This document shows positions 8,226 to 16,982 of a DNA stretch of 64,000 bases, in pieces. Source of the DNA: Bacilli bacterium. GTDB taxonomy: Bacteria > Bacillota_I > Bacilli_A > RF39 > UBA660. The DNA is taken from NCBI GenBank assembly GCA_017470045.1, contig JAFUFG010000001.1:73885-137884 (forward strand), written 5' to 3'. Below the pieces are notes generated by a model. The model was not told the origin of the DNA. It was given only the letters and a program-made list of their open reading frames with translations, and searched no databases. Position 1 is the stretch's first letter, and each line of letters begins with the position of its first letter. The position numbers and the translations under genes are program-made.

Positions 8226-8551
8226 TTATATCATTAGCGTCTACATATAGACATGGGTTTGATATGATACAGGCTAGACATGTGTCTATGGGCTTCTTAC
8301 GTTCATTATATTATGAACAGGTACAGAAAAGTATAGCTGATGCGAAGAGAGAAAGAGCCCGTAAAGTAGAACAACAAGCTAAAGAAGATAGAGAGAAAGC
8401 TAGAGACTTAAGAAGAAGACTATCTGACAGACGTAACCGTCATATCAGGCCTGTAGAGACTAATATTAACAAAAGACCAATACCTCAACAACAACGTACA
8501 CCAAATTTCACGCAAGATGATTTAATAGATGCTTTTGAAGAAATGGAGTAA
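8183..8551 (+). CDS. -1 frameshift extension of the tail chaperone
   Basis: The -1 frame is open from about 8153, crosses the stop of the upstream gene (8223-8225) and continues to 8551. The joined reading gives a plausible helical segment, HDLDNLIISLASTYRHGFD, before the first internal ATG (8264), which lacks a good ribosome binding site. A T-run (CTTTTTAC, 8178-8185) is the best slip site; an A-run near 8152-8157 is the alternative. The C-terminal part is a basic, Arg/Lys-rich coiled coil, then a short acidic tail. Independent translation from 8264 is possible but less attractive. Confidence 0.5.
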   Translation, partial: YAASVVHQHDLDNLIISLASTYRHGFDMIQARHVSMGFLRSLYYEQVQKSIADAKRERARKVEQQAKEDREKARDLRRRLSDRRNRHIRPVETNINKRPIPQQQRTPNFTQDDLIDAFEEME

Positions 8552-8558
8552 TAATAAA

Positions 8559-8885
8559 ATGAATATTCCAGAGTATGCTAAAATGGTACGAGTTAGTAAG
8601 AAGACTACTAGTACTATTTTAGGCAATCACTTCAATACTAATATCATCTTACATTCTATACTTAACTTGTATGATATAAGTATGGAAGACTATGATGTTA
8701 GTATAGATACATCAAGAGCATCATATGGAATGATAAAATATAGAATTAAACCATTACTAAATCAGGATTTATCTGATATTCAATCTAAATATGATAATCA
8801 AACTATATCTTTATTTGGAAAAACATATATATCTACGACCAAGATATTAAATGATACGTTAGTGATCACTATGTATGAAAAATAA
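8559..8885 (+). CDS. Hypothetical protein, 108 aa
   Basis: The start at ATG 8559 (MNIPEYAKMVRV) is preferred over an upstream TTG-type frame opening because TGGAG precedes it. The product begins with a helix-rich segment and ends with beta-strand-like sequence; no family recognised. It is the last gene of the block starting with the gp25-like gene and is followed by two hairpins, so a minor tail or baseplate role is plausible. Confidence 0.55.
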   Translation: MNIPEYAKMVRVSKKTTSTILGNHFNTNIILHSILNLYDISMEDYDVSIDTSRASYGMIKYRIKPLLNQDLSDIQSKYDNQTISLFGKTYISTTKILNDTLVITMYEK

Positions 8886-8895
8886 AAGTTAATGC

Positions 8896-8927
8896 GAGGG
8901 CTAGGTATTACACCTAGCCCTCTTTTT
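8896..8927 (+). terminator. Intrinsic terminator
   Basis: GAGGGCTAGGT pairs with ACCTAGCCCTC across a 5-nt loop, followed by TTTTT. It closes the gp25/chaperone block. Confidence 0.9.
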
Positions 8928-8932
8928 AATAT

Positions 8933-8954
8933 CCCATCTCCATATGGAGATGGG
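8933..8954. repeat. 22-bp palindrome centred on CATATG
   Basis: A perfect inverted repeat (CCCATCTCC/GGAGATGGG around ATAT) just after the terminator, like the other loopless hairpins of the window. It could be a second terminator. Confidence 0.7.
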
Positions 8955-8975
8955 GTTATTTTCTTTATTCATGTA

Positions 8976-8989
8976 TATAATATACAAAT
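8976..8989 (+). promoter_or_regulatory. Promoter-like motif TATAATATACAAAT
   Basis: Matches the motif at 5934-5947 and lies 53 bp upstream of the RNAP beta' gene. Confidence 0.4.
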
Positions 8990-9042
8990 GAAACTGTTTT
9001 TGAGTACAATTACATTTTAATAATATTAAGAAAGGAGTATAT

Positions 9043-10521
9043 ATGATGAGTCAACAAAAACGATTCTTTACTATAGATCCATTAGATATAGATAAGTTTA
9101 TAGAATATAATGAATGTAAGCCTATAACTAACGCTATTTTCTTTGATGCTAATGGAGCCCCTACACCAGACGGATTATTATCTAATAATATATTTGGTAT
9201 TACTAAACAAGATAGAGCTAATACTTTTGGATATATTAATCTCGGTGGAGAATACTTTTTACATCCATTATTCTATCAAACTTGGAAAACTCTTGATCGG
9301 AACATAGTAAAATGTGTTCATGGTACGTCTAATTTCATCATAGATAAAGATGGGTATGTAGTAGAGTCTGAAGAAGGAGAGACTGGAATAGACTTTCTTA
9401 GAAAGAATATATCTAAAATAAAATTTAAACCATCTGATTCTACTACTAGAAAAATAGATATAGAGTTTATGGAGAAGTATAGAAAGTTAGCATTTATTAG
9501 AAACTATCTTGTTATACCTGCATTCTATAGAGACGTTCTTACTACAGAAAGATATATAGGCGTAGGAGAGATCAATAAATTATATGCACAACTTATAATG
9601 GCTGTTAGAAGTTTAGTTGAATTAGATAAGTTTGGTATAACAGTATACGATGCGAATAAGGGTAGAATTCAGGAGATCATTCATGATATATTTGAATTCT
9701 TAACTCAAGGCAAGATTAATGGTGAAAGAATGGGTTCTACTATAGCTGGTAAAGCAGGCGTATTCTTGTATGGTGGTACATCTAAGACTACAGACTATTC
9801 GTCTAGAATGGTTATTGTAAATCCTAATTTAAAAGTAGAGTCTATAGAAGACTTAATGGTAGATGAAGATCATGCTGCTTTACCGTTAGCATCTGTTATT
9901 GTAAATTACTATCCTTATATACTTACTTATGTAAGAAAGTTCTTTGAAGATGAATATTTAAATAACTCTATTAGAACTACTATTGATCCTAAGACTGGTA
10001 AAGAAATTAAAGTTAAACTTAAAGATGTACGTATAGCATTTCCTGATGATGTCTTAAAAGAAGAGATGGGAAGATTCGTACATGGTATCGCTAATAGATT
10101 TAGACCTATAGAACTACCTACTGAAGATAGGAGATATCCTACAGTTAAAATAAGATTCTTAGGGAGAACTATTACTAAAGAACAATTACGAGATCCATCT
10201 AAGATTACATCTGATACCAATGTAGGTATTGTGGATAGACATATGACTTGGTGTGATCTATTTTACATGGCTGCAGTAGATATCGTAAAAGATAAGTATA
10301 CACTTATTACACGATACCCAATTGATACTTGTTATAACCAGTTTCCAATCGGCATAAATGTAAATAGTACTATCAAGACAGAACCAATGCTTATCGATGG
10401 TAAAGTGTATAGATGGTACCCACATATAAGAGAATCTGATATTGGTAAGAATACAACTCAGAGCTTTGTAGATACTTGTATGGTACCAAATACATCATTA
10501 GAATTCTTGAAAGGTGACTAT
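9043..10521 (+). CDS. RNA polymerase beta' subunit, N-terminal part, exon 1
   Basis: The first 493 codons of a phage multisubunit RNA polymerase beta'-like protein. Visible landmarks in order: the N-terminal clamp pattern GLLSNNIFG, then TFGYINLGGEYFLHPLF (matching the fGhIeL...HP motif of RpoC), a GKAGVFLYGG...DYSSRMVIV segment (matching the double-psi barrel approach GKR-VDYSGRSVI), and RYPID (matching the R-x-PTLHR region). The catalytic DxDGD is interrupted: exon 1 ends KGDY and exon 2 begins DGDTVT, so splicing recreates DYDGD. Without splicing, translation stops after KGDYKL. The C-terminal part of beta' is a separate gene at 37.2-39.4 kb. Split beta' genes are known in phiKZ-like and PBS1/AR9-like phages. 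Confidence 0.85.
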
Positions 10522-10883
10522 AAACTTTAGTTACGGATCATTGTAGTCACATAAATAAACCTTCTTAATTGCGGGGAAGAGCGTAAATCATTGTAATAAC
10601 CAAGTTTAGATAGTGATATCTAGATGGCGATTAGTAACGGAATCGGTATGGTAAAATCATTACAGATTGCTTTATCAAACGCAGCGAAGCTTCTACGTAA
10701 GATAGAAGAACGTTCACAGACTATCGAAAGCTAATAAAAATAAGGTAGATTGAGATATCTACACGAAGTGAGTAGAGTAGGATATCTACATATCCGAAAG
10801 AGAAGGCTACGTTTCAAAAGATTATGGCTTTTCAAATAAAAAACGTAGATAATATAGTCGAAATAATAATAATAAACTGTTTG
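10522..10883 (+). ncRNA. Group I-like intron in the RNAP beta' gene, no ORF
   Basis: The 362-nt insert separates GAC TAT from GAT GGG GAC in the beta' catalytic codons. The 5' exon end GTGACTAT can pair with GTAGTCAC at 10543-10550 with a U.G wobble exactly at the splice site, the hallmark P1 of group I introns; the intron ends in G. A GACTA-type P7 strand lies near 10720. It carries no endonuclease ORF. The core folding has not been computed. Confidence 0.82.
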
Positions 10884-11087
10884 GATGGGGACACCGTAAC
10901 GTCTAAGTCTCTTTATTCTATAGAAGCAAATAATGAATTAAAGAATCAACTTAATTCTAAAAGGCATTATATATCTTTTGGTGGGGTAAATATAGCAAAA
11001 ACTACCAATGAAGGTATGGAAACAATGTATAATCTTACTATGAATCTTAAAGAAGATGAAAAGAAATTTATAGATCCTGTATTTTAA
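10884..11087 (+). CDS. RNA polymerase beta' subunit, N-terminal part, exon 2
   Basis: 67 codons that restore the DYDGD Mg-binding motif when joined to exon 1, then continue with the beta'-type sequence SKSLYSIEANNELKNQL. The frame is kept across the join (exon 1 is 493 codons exactly). An ATG at 10824 inside the intron gives an apparent 87-residue ORF, but its first 20 residues are intronic. A palindromic terminator follows 7 bp after the stop. Confidence 0.82.
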   Translation, partial: DGDTVTSKSLYSIEANNELKNQLNSKRHYISFGGVNIAKTTNEGMETMYNLTMNLKEDEKKFIDPVF

Positions 11088-11094
11088 TCAATAT

Positions 11095-11120
11095 ACCCCT
11101 AGACCATATGGTCTAGGGGT
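11095..11120 (+). terminator. Palindromic terminator
   Basis: Perfect 26-bp palindrome ACCCCTAGAC/GTCTAGGGGT centred on CATATG, 7 bp after the beta' exon 2 stop. Confidence 0.75.
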
Positions 11121-11190
11121 AATTATATTATTGAAAATTAATAATAATTATATATTATATTAATAACTAAAATACAAGGAGGAGTCTCTT

Positions 11191-11511
11191 ATGAAAAGAG
11201 AAAGAATAAGCGTTAGAAAGTTATTAGATTTTATTAAGGAAGTTGCAATAACTTACTGTTCAAAAGATATATTTGATGAAATTTACATTTATGTTAAAGA
11301 CAGTAATGGGAAGGAAACACCTATATATTTAGATAATCTTCTTACTGTATTAGAAAAACGTAAGTCTGTAGAAACTGGTGAAGTTGAAAACGAAAATAAA
11401 TTAGTAATCGATCCTTATGATAAAAGATATTTTCAATCCATATTAAATAATTTAGGTAAAAATGTTAGCGAATATGAAGACGATCTTGAAGACTATGAAG
11501 ATGAGGAGTAA
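11191..11511 (+). CDS. Hypothetical protein, 106 aa
   Basis: First gene of a four-gene run (11.2-12.9 kb) with a strong AGGAGG site. Basic at the start (MKRERISVRK), with a very acidic last dozen residues. The next gene starts 3 bp after its stop, pointing to translational coupling. No family recognised. Confidence 0.65.
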   Translation: MKRERISVRKLLDFIKEVAITYCSKDIFDEIYIYVKDSNGKETPIYLDNLLTVLEKRKSVETGEVENENKLVIDPYDKRYFQSILNNLGKNVSEYEDDLEDYEDEE

Positions 11512-11514
11512 TTT

Positions 11515-11781
11515 ATGGATATAGAAGATTTACAGAATAGTGCTTATATGAAAGACAGAATAAGAGATACTTATAGCGGAGATGTAGTCTCCACTAAAAT
11601 CTTTTCTGTTTCTGTTAAATGGTTAGAGAAAGGTTATACTGGGTTAAGAGAGTATAACTTTGTTACTAATGCTCCTGTTGATTATGAGAGTATTACAAAG
11701 ATGATTAGTGAGAATAAAGATATTAAGAAGATTCTTAATATCGATATTCAACCTATAGATTTTTTTAATCAAGTTAAATAA
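11515..11781 (+). CDS. Hypothetical protein, 88 aa
   Basis: Second gene in the run, with GAGGAG of the upstream gene's end serving as ribosome binding site. A short mixed-charge protein with no named motif, tightly packed between its neighbours. Confidence 0.62.
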   Translation: MDIEDLQNSAYMKDRIRDTYSGDVVSTKIFSVSVKWLEKGYTGLREYNFVTNAPVDYESITKMISENKDIKKILNIDIQPIDFFNQVK

Positions 11782-11795
11782 TAAGGAGTGAAATT

Positions 11796-12200
11796 ATGAT
11801 ACCTGAAAAAGAAAAAGAATTGCTAGAAGAAACTACTGAAGAAGAAGCGTTGAGTGCTAGTGATATGGATACTTTGTTTGAAGACAAACCTCAGACAGGC
11901 GTGTTTGGTAATACTCCTGAAGAAGCTGCTAATACCCAGCGTAGTATGATAGTATTTATTGAGAGTGTAGTAAAAGAAGTTATCTATCCAGAAACTAAGA
12001 GACGTAATAGAAAGAAGAAAGCATATATCTATGAAGTAATTGTAACTATTGGTAATATTACTTTAAATATGTTTAGATTTGTTACTGATGAACAGCTTAC
12101 TAAAGAACAGCAGTCTGAGATGTGTAATAAGATGGATAGTCAGACTAATTTTAAGCATGTTATTCGTGAAGAAAGTTCTGTTCCATTTTATCGTATTTAA
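11796..12200 (+). CDS. Hypothetical protein, 134 aa
   Basis: AAGGAG precedes the ATG. The first 45 residues are acidic and probably disordered. The middle has a basic patch (ETKRRNRKKKAYIYE) leading into beta-strand-like sequence. No family recognised. Its place in the tight run suggests shared function with the adjacent 230-residue protein. Confidence 0.62.
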   Translation: MIPEKEKELLEETTEEEALSASDMDTLFEDKPQTGVFGNTPEEAANTQRSMIVFIESVVKEVIYPETKRRNRKKKAYIYEVIVTIGNITLNMFRFVTDEQLTKEQQSEMCNKMDSQTNFKHVIREESSVPFYRI

Positions 12201-12214
12201 GGAGAAGAAAAATC

Positions 12215-12907
12215 ATGATTTCATTATTTGATACTCAATATAGAGTAATGTTTTCTAATATGCTTAACCCTGAGTTCTTAGCTAATGGTGGTTATAATAC
12301 TTACGGATATTTAGAAGATAATATCGCTTCTGTGGTTATGAATGTACAGAAAATCGAAAGAGATAAATTTAGAGCTATTAAAATTGGTGGAGTAGAAGAT
12401 TTAAATATCTGGTCTATTTACTATAAAGACTTTGATTATTCCAAAAAGATGACGAAAGAAGAACGTGAAGATTATGAACGTCGAGCCACTAGTCCGTTTA
12501 ATACTTATATTGGCTCTTCAATTACTCCTGTATTGCAGGATCAATATGTAGTGGATGAAAGAAATGTTATTCTTGATAGTAGAAATATTACAAATATAGT
12601 AGAAATCAATGATATCTATACATATTTCATTAAAACTTGGAGAGCATTAGAATATGTGAAACCTGGTCTTATTCCTAGTTTCTTTGTTGCTAATGTGTAT
12701 TTACTTGGTAATAAAGTTGATACGTCTTACAAAGGAATGGCTGCTTACTATCAGTTGCAAAAGATGGTAGATGAAAATAGGTGTAAGAATACTGTAATTG
12801 AAAAACTTATCGAAACAGATTATCCAGACTACTATCCTTTTGCATTTGAAAATCAAAGTGAATTTCATAACTATATTAAGCTTGTAGATAAATATTCTAA
12901 AAGATAA
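12215..12907 (+). CDS. Hypothetical protein, 230 aa
   Basis: Last gene of the four-gene run. Rich in Tyr and Asn with alternating strand and helix propensity. The position between the RNAP beta' fragment and the gp46-like gene gives no clear hint, and nothing in the sequence names a function. A strong palindromic terminator follows. Confidence 0.65.
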   Translation: MISLFDTQYRVMFSNMLNPEFLANGGYNTYGYLEDNIASVVMNVQKIERDKFRAIKIGGVEDLNIWSIYYKDFDYSKKMTKEEREDYERRATSPFNTYIGSSITPVLQDQYVVDERNVILDSRNITNIVEINDIYTYFIKTWRALEYVKPGLIPSFFVANVYLLGNKVDTSYKGMAAYYQLQKMVDENRCKNTVIEKLIETDYPDYYPFAFENQSEFHNYIKLVDKYSKR

Positions 12908-12910
12908 TAA

Positions 12911-12944
12911 AAATAGTCTAGTACTCATATGAGTACTAGACTAT
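12911..12944 (+). terminator. Palindromic terminator
   Basis: 34-bp perfect inverted repeat centred on CATATG (AATAGTCTAGTACT/AGTACTAGACTATT), followed by a T-rich stretch. Confidence 0.85.
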
Positions 12945-13004
12945 TACGTTTTTATTCTTATATTTACAATACGATAAAGTAATTATAAGAGGAGAGTTTA
13001 ATTT

Positions 13005-15698
13005 ATGAGAATATTATTATTAGAATTAGAAAATTACATCGGAATCTATAATGGTTCTGGTCTACATAAATTGAAAATAGACTTTAGTAAATGTATAAAC
13101 AAAATTACCGTTATTAGAGGAGCCAATGGATCTGGTAAGTCTAGTTTGTTTAAAACTATCCATCCATTTTCTGATACTAGTTATTATCTTATTCCTGGGT
13201 TAACTGCTAAAAAGAGAATAGTATATGAAATAGATAGCTCTACAGTTATAGATATTAAATATACTTATCCGGATGGTGGTAAAGGTGATGGTAGTAGAAA
13301 ACCTACTACTTGTGAAGTATTCCTTAATGGTGTAGATGTAAATACTACTAAAAACGTTAATACTGGAAAAGACGTTATATGTGATATAATGGATATAGAT
13401 TCTGGATTCTTAACACTAGGTCAATTATCTTCTGAAGATAAAGGGTTAGTAGATAAGAAACCGTCTGATAGAAAGAGATTTATTAATACTAAGCTAGCTG
13501 AATTAGATGTATATAATACTATTTATAAGAAGATAACTAAAAAGTCTCTTGAACTTAAAGGTTTAGTAAATTCTCTATCTAATGATATTAATAATATTGG
13601 AGATGTAAATGCCATTCAGTCTAATATTTATTTGTGGGAAGGACAATTAGAAAGTCTTGAAGAAACAAAACTTACCATGATTAGAGATATGACTGAAATG
13701 AATTTACGTATGCATGACATATTTGGTGATGATATAGAGCCAGACGATCAATATTTATTATTACAAAGAGAAATGAAAGATATTGAGAAGTCTATAGAAT
13801 TATATAAAGATTGCATTGATTGTACTGAGGAAGAATTAAAAGATCATGAGTACTACAGAGATAAATGTAAATCATCTTTAGATAATGCTAATAAAGATTT
13901 ACTTAGATTAACCAATGAATTGTCTGATATTAATAGTAAGATTACTGAACTTAAGACCAGAATATCTGCTATAGGAGATATTGATTTATTAGATAAATAT
14001 AAAGTTCGAATTGATGAATTAAAGGCTAATAAAGAGGCTTTTGAAAGAGTATGTGAGGAACACGGATTTTATAAGTATGCTGACATATCTGTAGATGAAT
14101 ATAACTATAGTATTCGTACTTATAAAATGATACACAATCAAGAGCAAAGTATTAAACTTACTTATAGTAATGGAGAAATAGAAGAAGCTGTTAATACATT
14201 TAATGGTGAATCTCAATTAGAAGACGAAGAAGAATTACAACAGTCTTTAGATGAGATAACTAAATATGCTCAAGACTTAGTTCAAACACTTAATCAGCAA
14301 AACTTTTATAAAGAACAATCTAAAGGTATAACTAATATTCCTAAAGAATGTACTTTAAAGAATGAATGTCCTTTTGTAAAGAATATGGTTGAAGCTAATA
14401 ATAAACTTATTAGTGAAGCTGAAGAGGAGAAATTAATTAAATACTTAAATCAATGTAATAACGATATCAAAGATATTAAGAATAGATTGAATGAAGTTCG
14501 TAATATCAATAGATGTTTAGCCGAAATACATAATCTTTATAATCTGGAAAGTTCTGCAAAATCTACTTTACTTAAGTTCTGTAAAAATACTCCGAGGAAT
14601 ATTAATGATTATAATGATATGATTAGAAGTTCTCTTCTTGGTAGATCTTGGTTTGATTTTGATTGGAATTATTATAATGATCTATCTAATGCATTTATAA
14701 TTTATAAATCCTATCAAGCTGATATCGATAAACTTGAAGCTCAATATAAGTCTTTATCTAAGAACGAAGAATTATTGGTTTATATGAATTCCCAACTTCA
14801 TGATTTAATGGATAAAAAGATAATAGTTGATAAAGAGTATCATCATGTATCTGCCCAAGTAATAGATTTAGATAGAGAATTAGATCAAGCTACTGCATTT
14901 GTAGAATTATATAAAGATCGATTAGAAAAGAAGAATTCCATTGATTCTCTTAATAAACGATATAAAGAACTTACAGATGAATTAGAGAATTTCTCTGTTA
15001 AATATGATAAGTATAAATCTATTAATGATAAATTTGAAGAAATAAAGATACAGATGAAACTTATAGACTCAGAACAGATTCCATCTTTAAAAAATCGTAT
15101 ATCCGATGCTAAATACAAGTTGGTTATTTATAATGATTATGTGAGTAAGTATAATAAATATTCTAAAGAGTATGAAAAGATAGAGGTCATTAAATACTGT
15201 TGTTCTCCTACTACTGGTATACAGACTATATATGCTGAGATGTATATGAATAAAATATTAGGTATATCCAACCAACTTTTATCTATGTTCTTTGGTGGAG
15301 AATTTGTAATGCAGCCATTTATCATTAACGATAAAGAGTTTAGAATGCCTGTATTGGGTAGCGGAGTATTAAATGACGATATATCTTCTATGAGTACTAG
15401 TCAGAAGTGTATTATTGCTATGATTATTAGCTTTGCATTGCTAAGTAATGCATCTTCTATTTATAAAATAATTAAGATAGATGAAGTTGATTCTCCGTTA
15501 GATACTATAAATAGGAGTGCATTCTTCCAAGCCCTTGATACACTAATGAATTATCTTAAGTTTGATCAATGCATTATGATATCTCATAATGTAGAACTCA
15601 ATATGAGTAATACAGATATTATATTACTACGTAATGATGACCCAGATTTAAAATTAGATGGAAATATTATATTTAATTTAGAAGATTATAAAGGGTAG
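13005..15698 (+). CDS. SbcC/Rad50-like recombination ATPase (T4 gp46-like)
   Basis: An 897-residue SMC-type ATPase. The N-terminus has Walker A GANGSGKSS (39-47). A long antiparallel coiled-coil region (about 170-760) contains a central Cys pair in CTLKNECPF, a zinc-hook-like position though not the usual CxxC. The C-terminal lobe has the STSQK signature, Walker B IKIDEVDSPLD and the H-loop MISHN. The T4 homologue works with the gp47 nuclease to resect ends for recombination-dependent replication; no gp47/Mre11-like gene is visible here. The stop codon lies in the following terminator stem. Confidence 0.88.
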   Translation: MRILLLELENYIGIYNGSGLHKLKIDFSKCINKITVIRGANGSGKSSLFKTIHPFSDTSYYLIPGLTAKKRIVYEIDSSTVIDIKYTYPDGGKGDGSRKPTTCEVFLNGVDVNTTKNVNTGKDVICDIMDIDSGFLTLGQLSSEDKGLVDKKPSDRKRFINTKLAELDVYNTIYKKITKKSLELKGLVNSLSNDINNIGDVNAIQSNIYLWEGQLESLEETKLTMIRDMTEMNLRMHDIFGDDIEPDDQYLLLQREMKDIEKSIELYKDCIDCTEEELKDHEYYRDKCKSSLDNANKDLLRLTNELSDINSKITELKTRISAIGDIDLLDKYKVRIDELKANKEAFERVCEEHGFYKYADISVDEYNYSIRTYKMIHNQEQSIKLTYSNGEIEEAVNTFNGESQLEDEEELQQSLDEITKYAQDLVQTLNQQNFYKEQSKGITNIPKECTLKNECPFVKNMVEANNKLISEAEEEKLIKYLNQCNNDIKDIKNRLNEVRNINRCLAEIHNLYNLESSAKSTLLKFCKNTPRNINDYNDMIRSSLLGRSWFDFDWNYYNDLSNAFIIYKSYQADIDKLEAQYKSLSKNEELLVYMNSQLHDLMDKKIIVDKEYHHVSAQVIDLDRELDQATAFVELYKDRLEKKNSIDSLNKRYKELTDELENFSVKYDKYKSINDKFEEIKIQMKLIDSEQIPSLKNRISDAKYKLVIYNDYVSKYNKYSKEYEKIEVIKYCCSPTTGIQTIYAEMYMNKILGISNQLLSMFFGGEFVMQPFIINDKEFRMPVLGSGVLNDDISSMSTSQKCIIAMIISFALLSNASSIYKIIKIDEVDSPLDTINRSAFFQALDTLMNYLKFDQCIMISHNVELNMSNTDIILLRNDDPDLKLDGNIIFNLEDYKG

Positions 15699-15716
15699 AG
15701 CTATATAGCTCTACCC
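15693..15716 (+). terminator. Palindromic terminator overlapping the gp46-like stop
   Basis: GGGTAGAGCTAT/ATAGCTCTACCC is a perfect 24-bp palindrome that includes the TAG stop of the upstream gene. Confidence 0.75.
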
Positions 15717-15740
15717 TAATTATTAAAGGAGATGTGTTAA

Positions 15741-15977
15741 GTGATAACCGCAAATTATACTATATTAGAATGGATCGGTATTGCCATTTTAATCGTACTA
15801 TTTATATTATATACTTTATTCAGCTTTTTAATCTTTAGAGTATTATTTGAACCTGGTATACGTAATAAATATATCAGATGGATAATATCTTTAGTTACAG
15901 CTGTTATTGTATCATTTATGATAGTACTCTGTATCAAATATTTTGTAGTTGGTATAATAAGTATACTGTTTAATTAG
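15741..15977 (+). CDS. Small membrane protein, 78 aa
   Basis: Starts at GTG 15741 with AAAGGAG nine bases upstream. Two hydrophobic segments (about residues 12-34 and 45-75) separated by the basic loop RNKYIRW predict a two-pass inner-membrane protein. Its stop overlaps the stop of the convergent gene. Function unknown; a role in lysis or exclusion cannot be told apart. Confidence 0.6.
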   Translation: MITANYTILEWIGIAILIVLFILYTLFSFLIFRVLFEPGIRNKYIRWIISLVTAVIVSFMIVLCIKYFVVGIISILFN

Positions 15978-16867
15978 AATTCATCAGCAGCACGCATACC
16001 TACAACTTTAAGTTTAAAGGTTTGATTAAGGGAAGCGTTTCTTGCTATACCATTTCTAATATCTACAGTACAACCATCTTTAACAAAGTCATTTGGTAAT
16101 TCCATATTAGGAACAGGCATACCAGTTCTAGTATCAATTACTTCAAACCATTTTGTATGATTGGTTTGATCATATACCAATACTGTTTCAATAAACGGAT
16201 TACGTTCTTGAATCATTGCATTCTGTTGAGGAGTTAAATTGTTCATGTAATTAGCAAATCCAGTATCTAATCCACCAATATTAACTCCTTCGTTATGATT
16301 AGAATTGATATACTGTGTTGGCATTACCATATTAGCAGCACCAGGAGCAGCAGTACCTGGATTATAATTAATATATGCGTTATACATATCCGCTATAATT
16401 TTATCATCAGAGTCCTGTTCGTTAATCTTAAGCTGTTGCTGTCTCTTAAGCTCATAATTATTAGCCTGATCTATCATAGATCTTAATTCTCTGATAGCAC
16501 TAACTTTAGTTCCAATAGTTGAGGTAAGAGCCCCAGTAAGATTAGCTATATATAAATATTTAGACTTCAGCGTCCTACTCATACGAACTGCTTCTAAGTC
16601 AGCATTTATTCTAGCTTCAATATCATTTAATTCTGTTATAGCATTATTGACTAATGTAGCTGGAGCAGTATATGTCTCTAAATAAGACATAGTAGAATCA
16701 TTTAATGGAGATCTAGCAGCTCTAACCTGTGGACCTTCTACATGTTCTTTCTTCTTAGGTCTACCACGTTTAGTTGCTTCTATAACTTCTACTTCAGTAG
16801 CAGCAGTACTACCATTACCTTTTAATGACGTCAAGTCAACTTTTAATCCCGTTTTATCTTCACTCAT
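15974..16867 (-). CDS. Hypothetical protein with AT-hook-like motif, 297 aa
   Basis: The N-terminus (residues 1-60) is polar and carries KRGRPKKK, an AT-hook-like basic motif. The middle is helical and coiled-coil-like (TELNDIEARINADLEAVRMS). The C-terminal 70 residues look beta-rich. It could bind DNA, but no family is recognised. The only minus-strand gene between two plus-strand blocks; its upstream region faces the DNA polymerase gene. Confidence 0.6.
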   Translation of the reverse strand: MSEDKTGLKVDLTSLKGNGSTAATEVEVIEATKRGRPKKKEHVEGPQVRAARSPLNDSTMSYLETYTAPATLVNNAITELNDIEARINADLEAVRMSRTLKSKYLYIANLTGALTSTIGTKVSAIRELRSMIDQANNYELKRQQQLKINEQDSDDKIIADMYNAYINYNPGTAAPGAANMVMPTQYINSNHNEGVNIGGLDTGFANYMNNLTPQQNAMIQERNPFIETVLVYDQTNHTKWFEVIDTRTGMPVPNMELPNDFVKDGCTVDIRNGIARNASLNQTFKLKVVGMRAADEF

Positions 16868-16982
16868 TTAATTTAATCCTCACTTTCTAAATAGAGTTGT
16901 TTTAATCATGTGTTGAGCTATTAGCGTTTTAAACACATAACAACTCCAAAATAAATTAGGAAGAGAAAGGAAGAAGATAATT

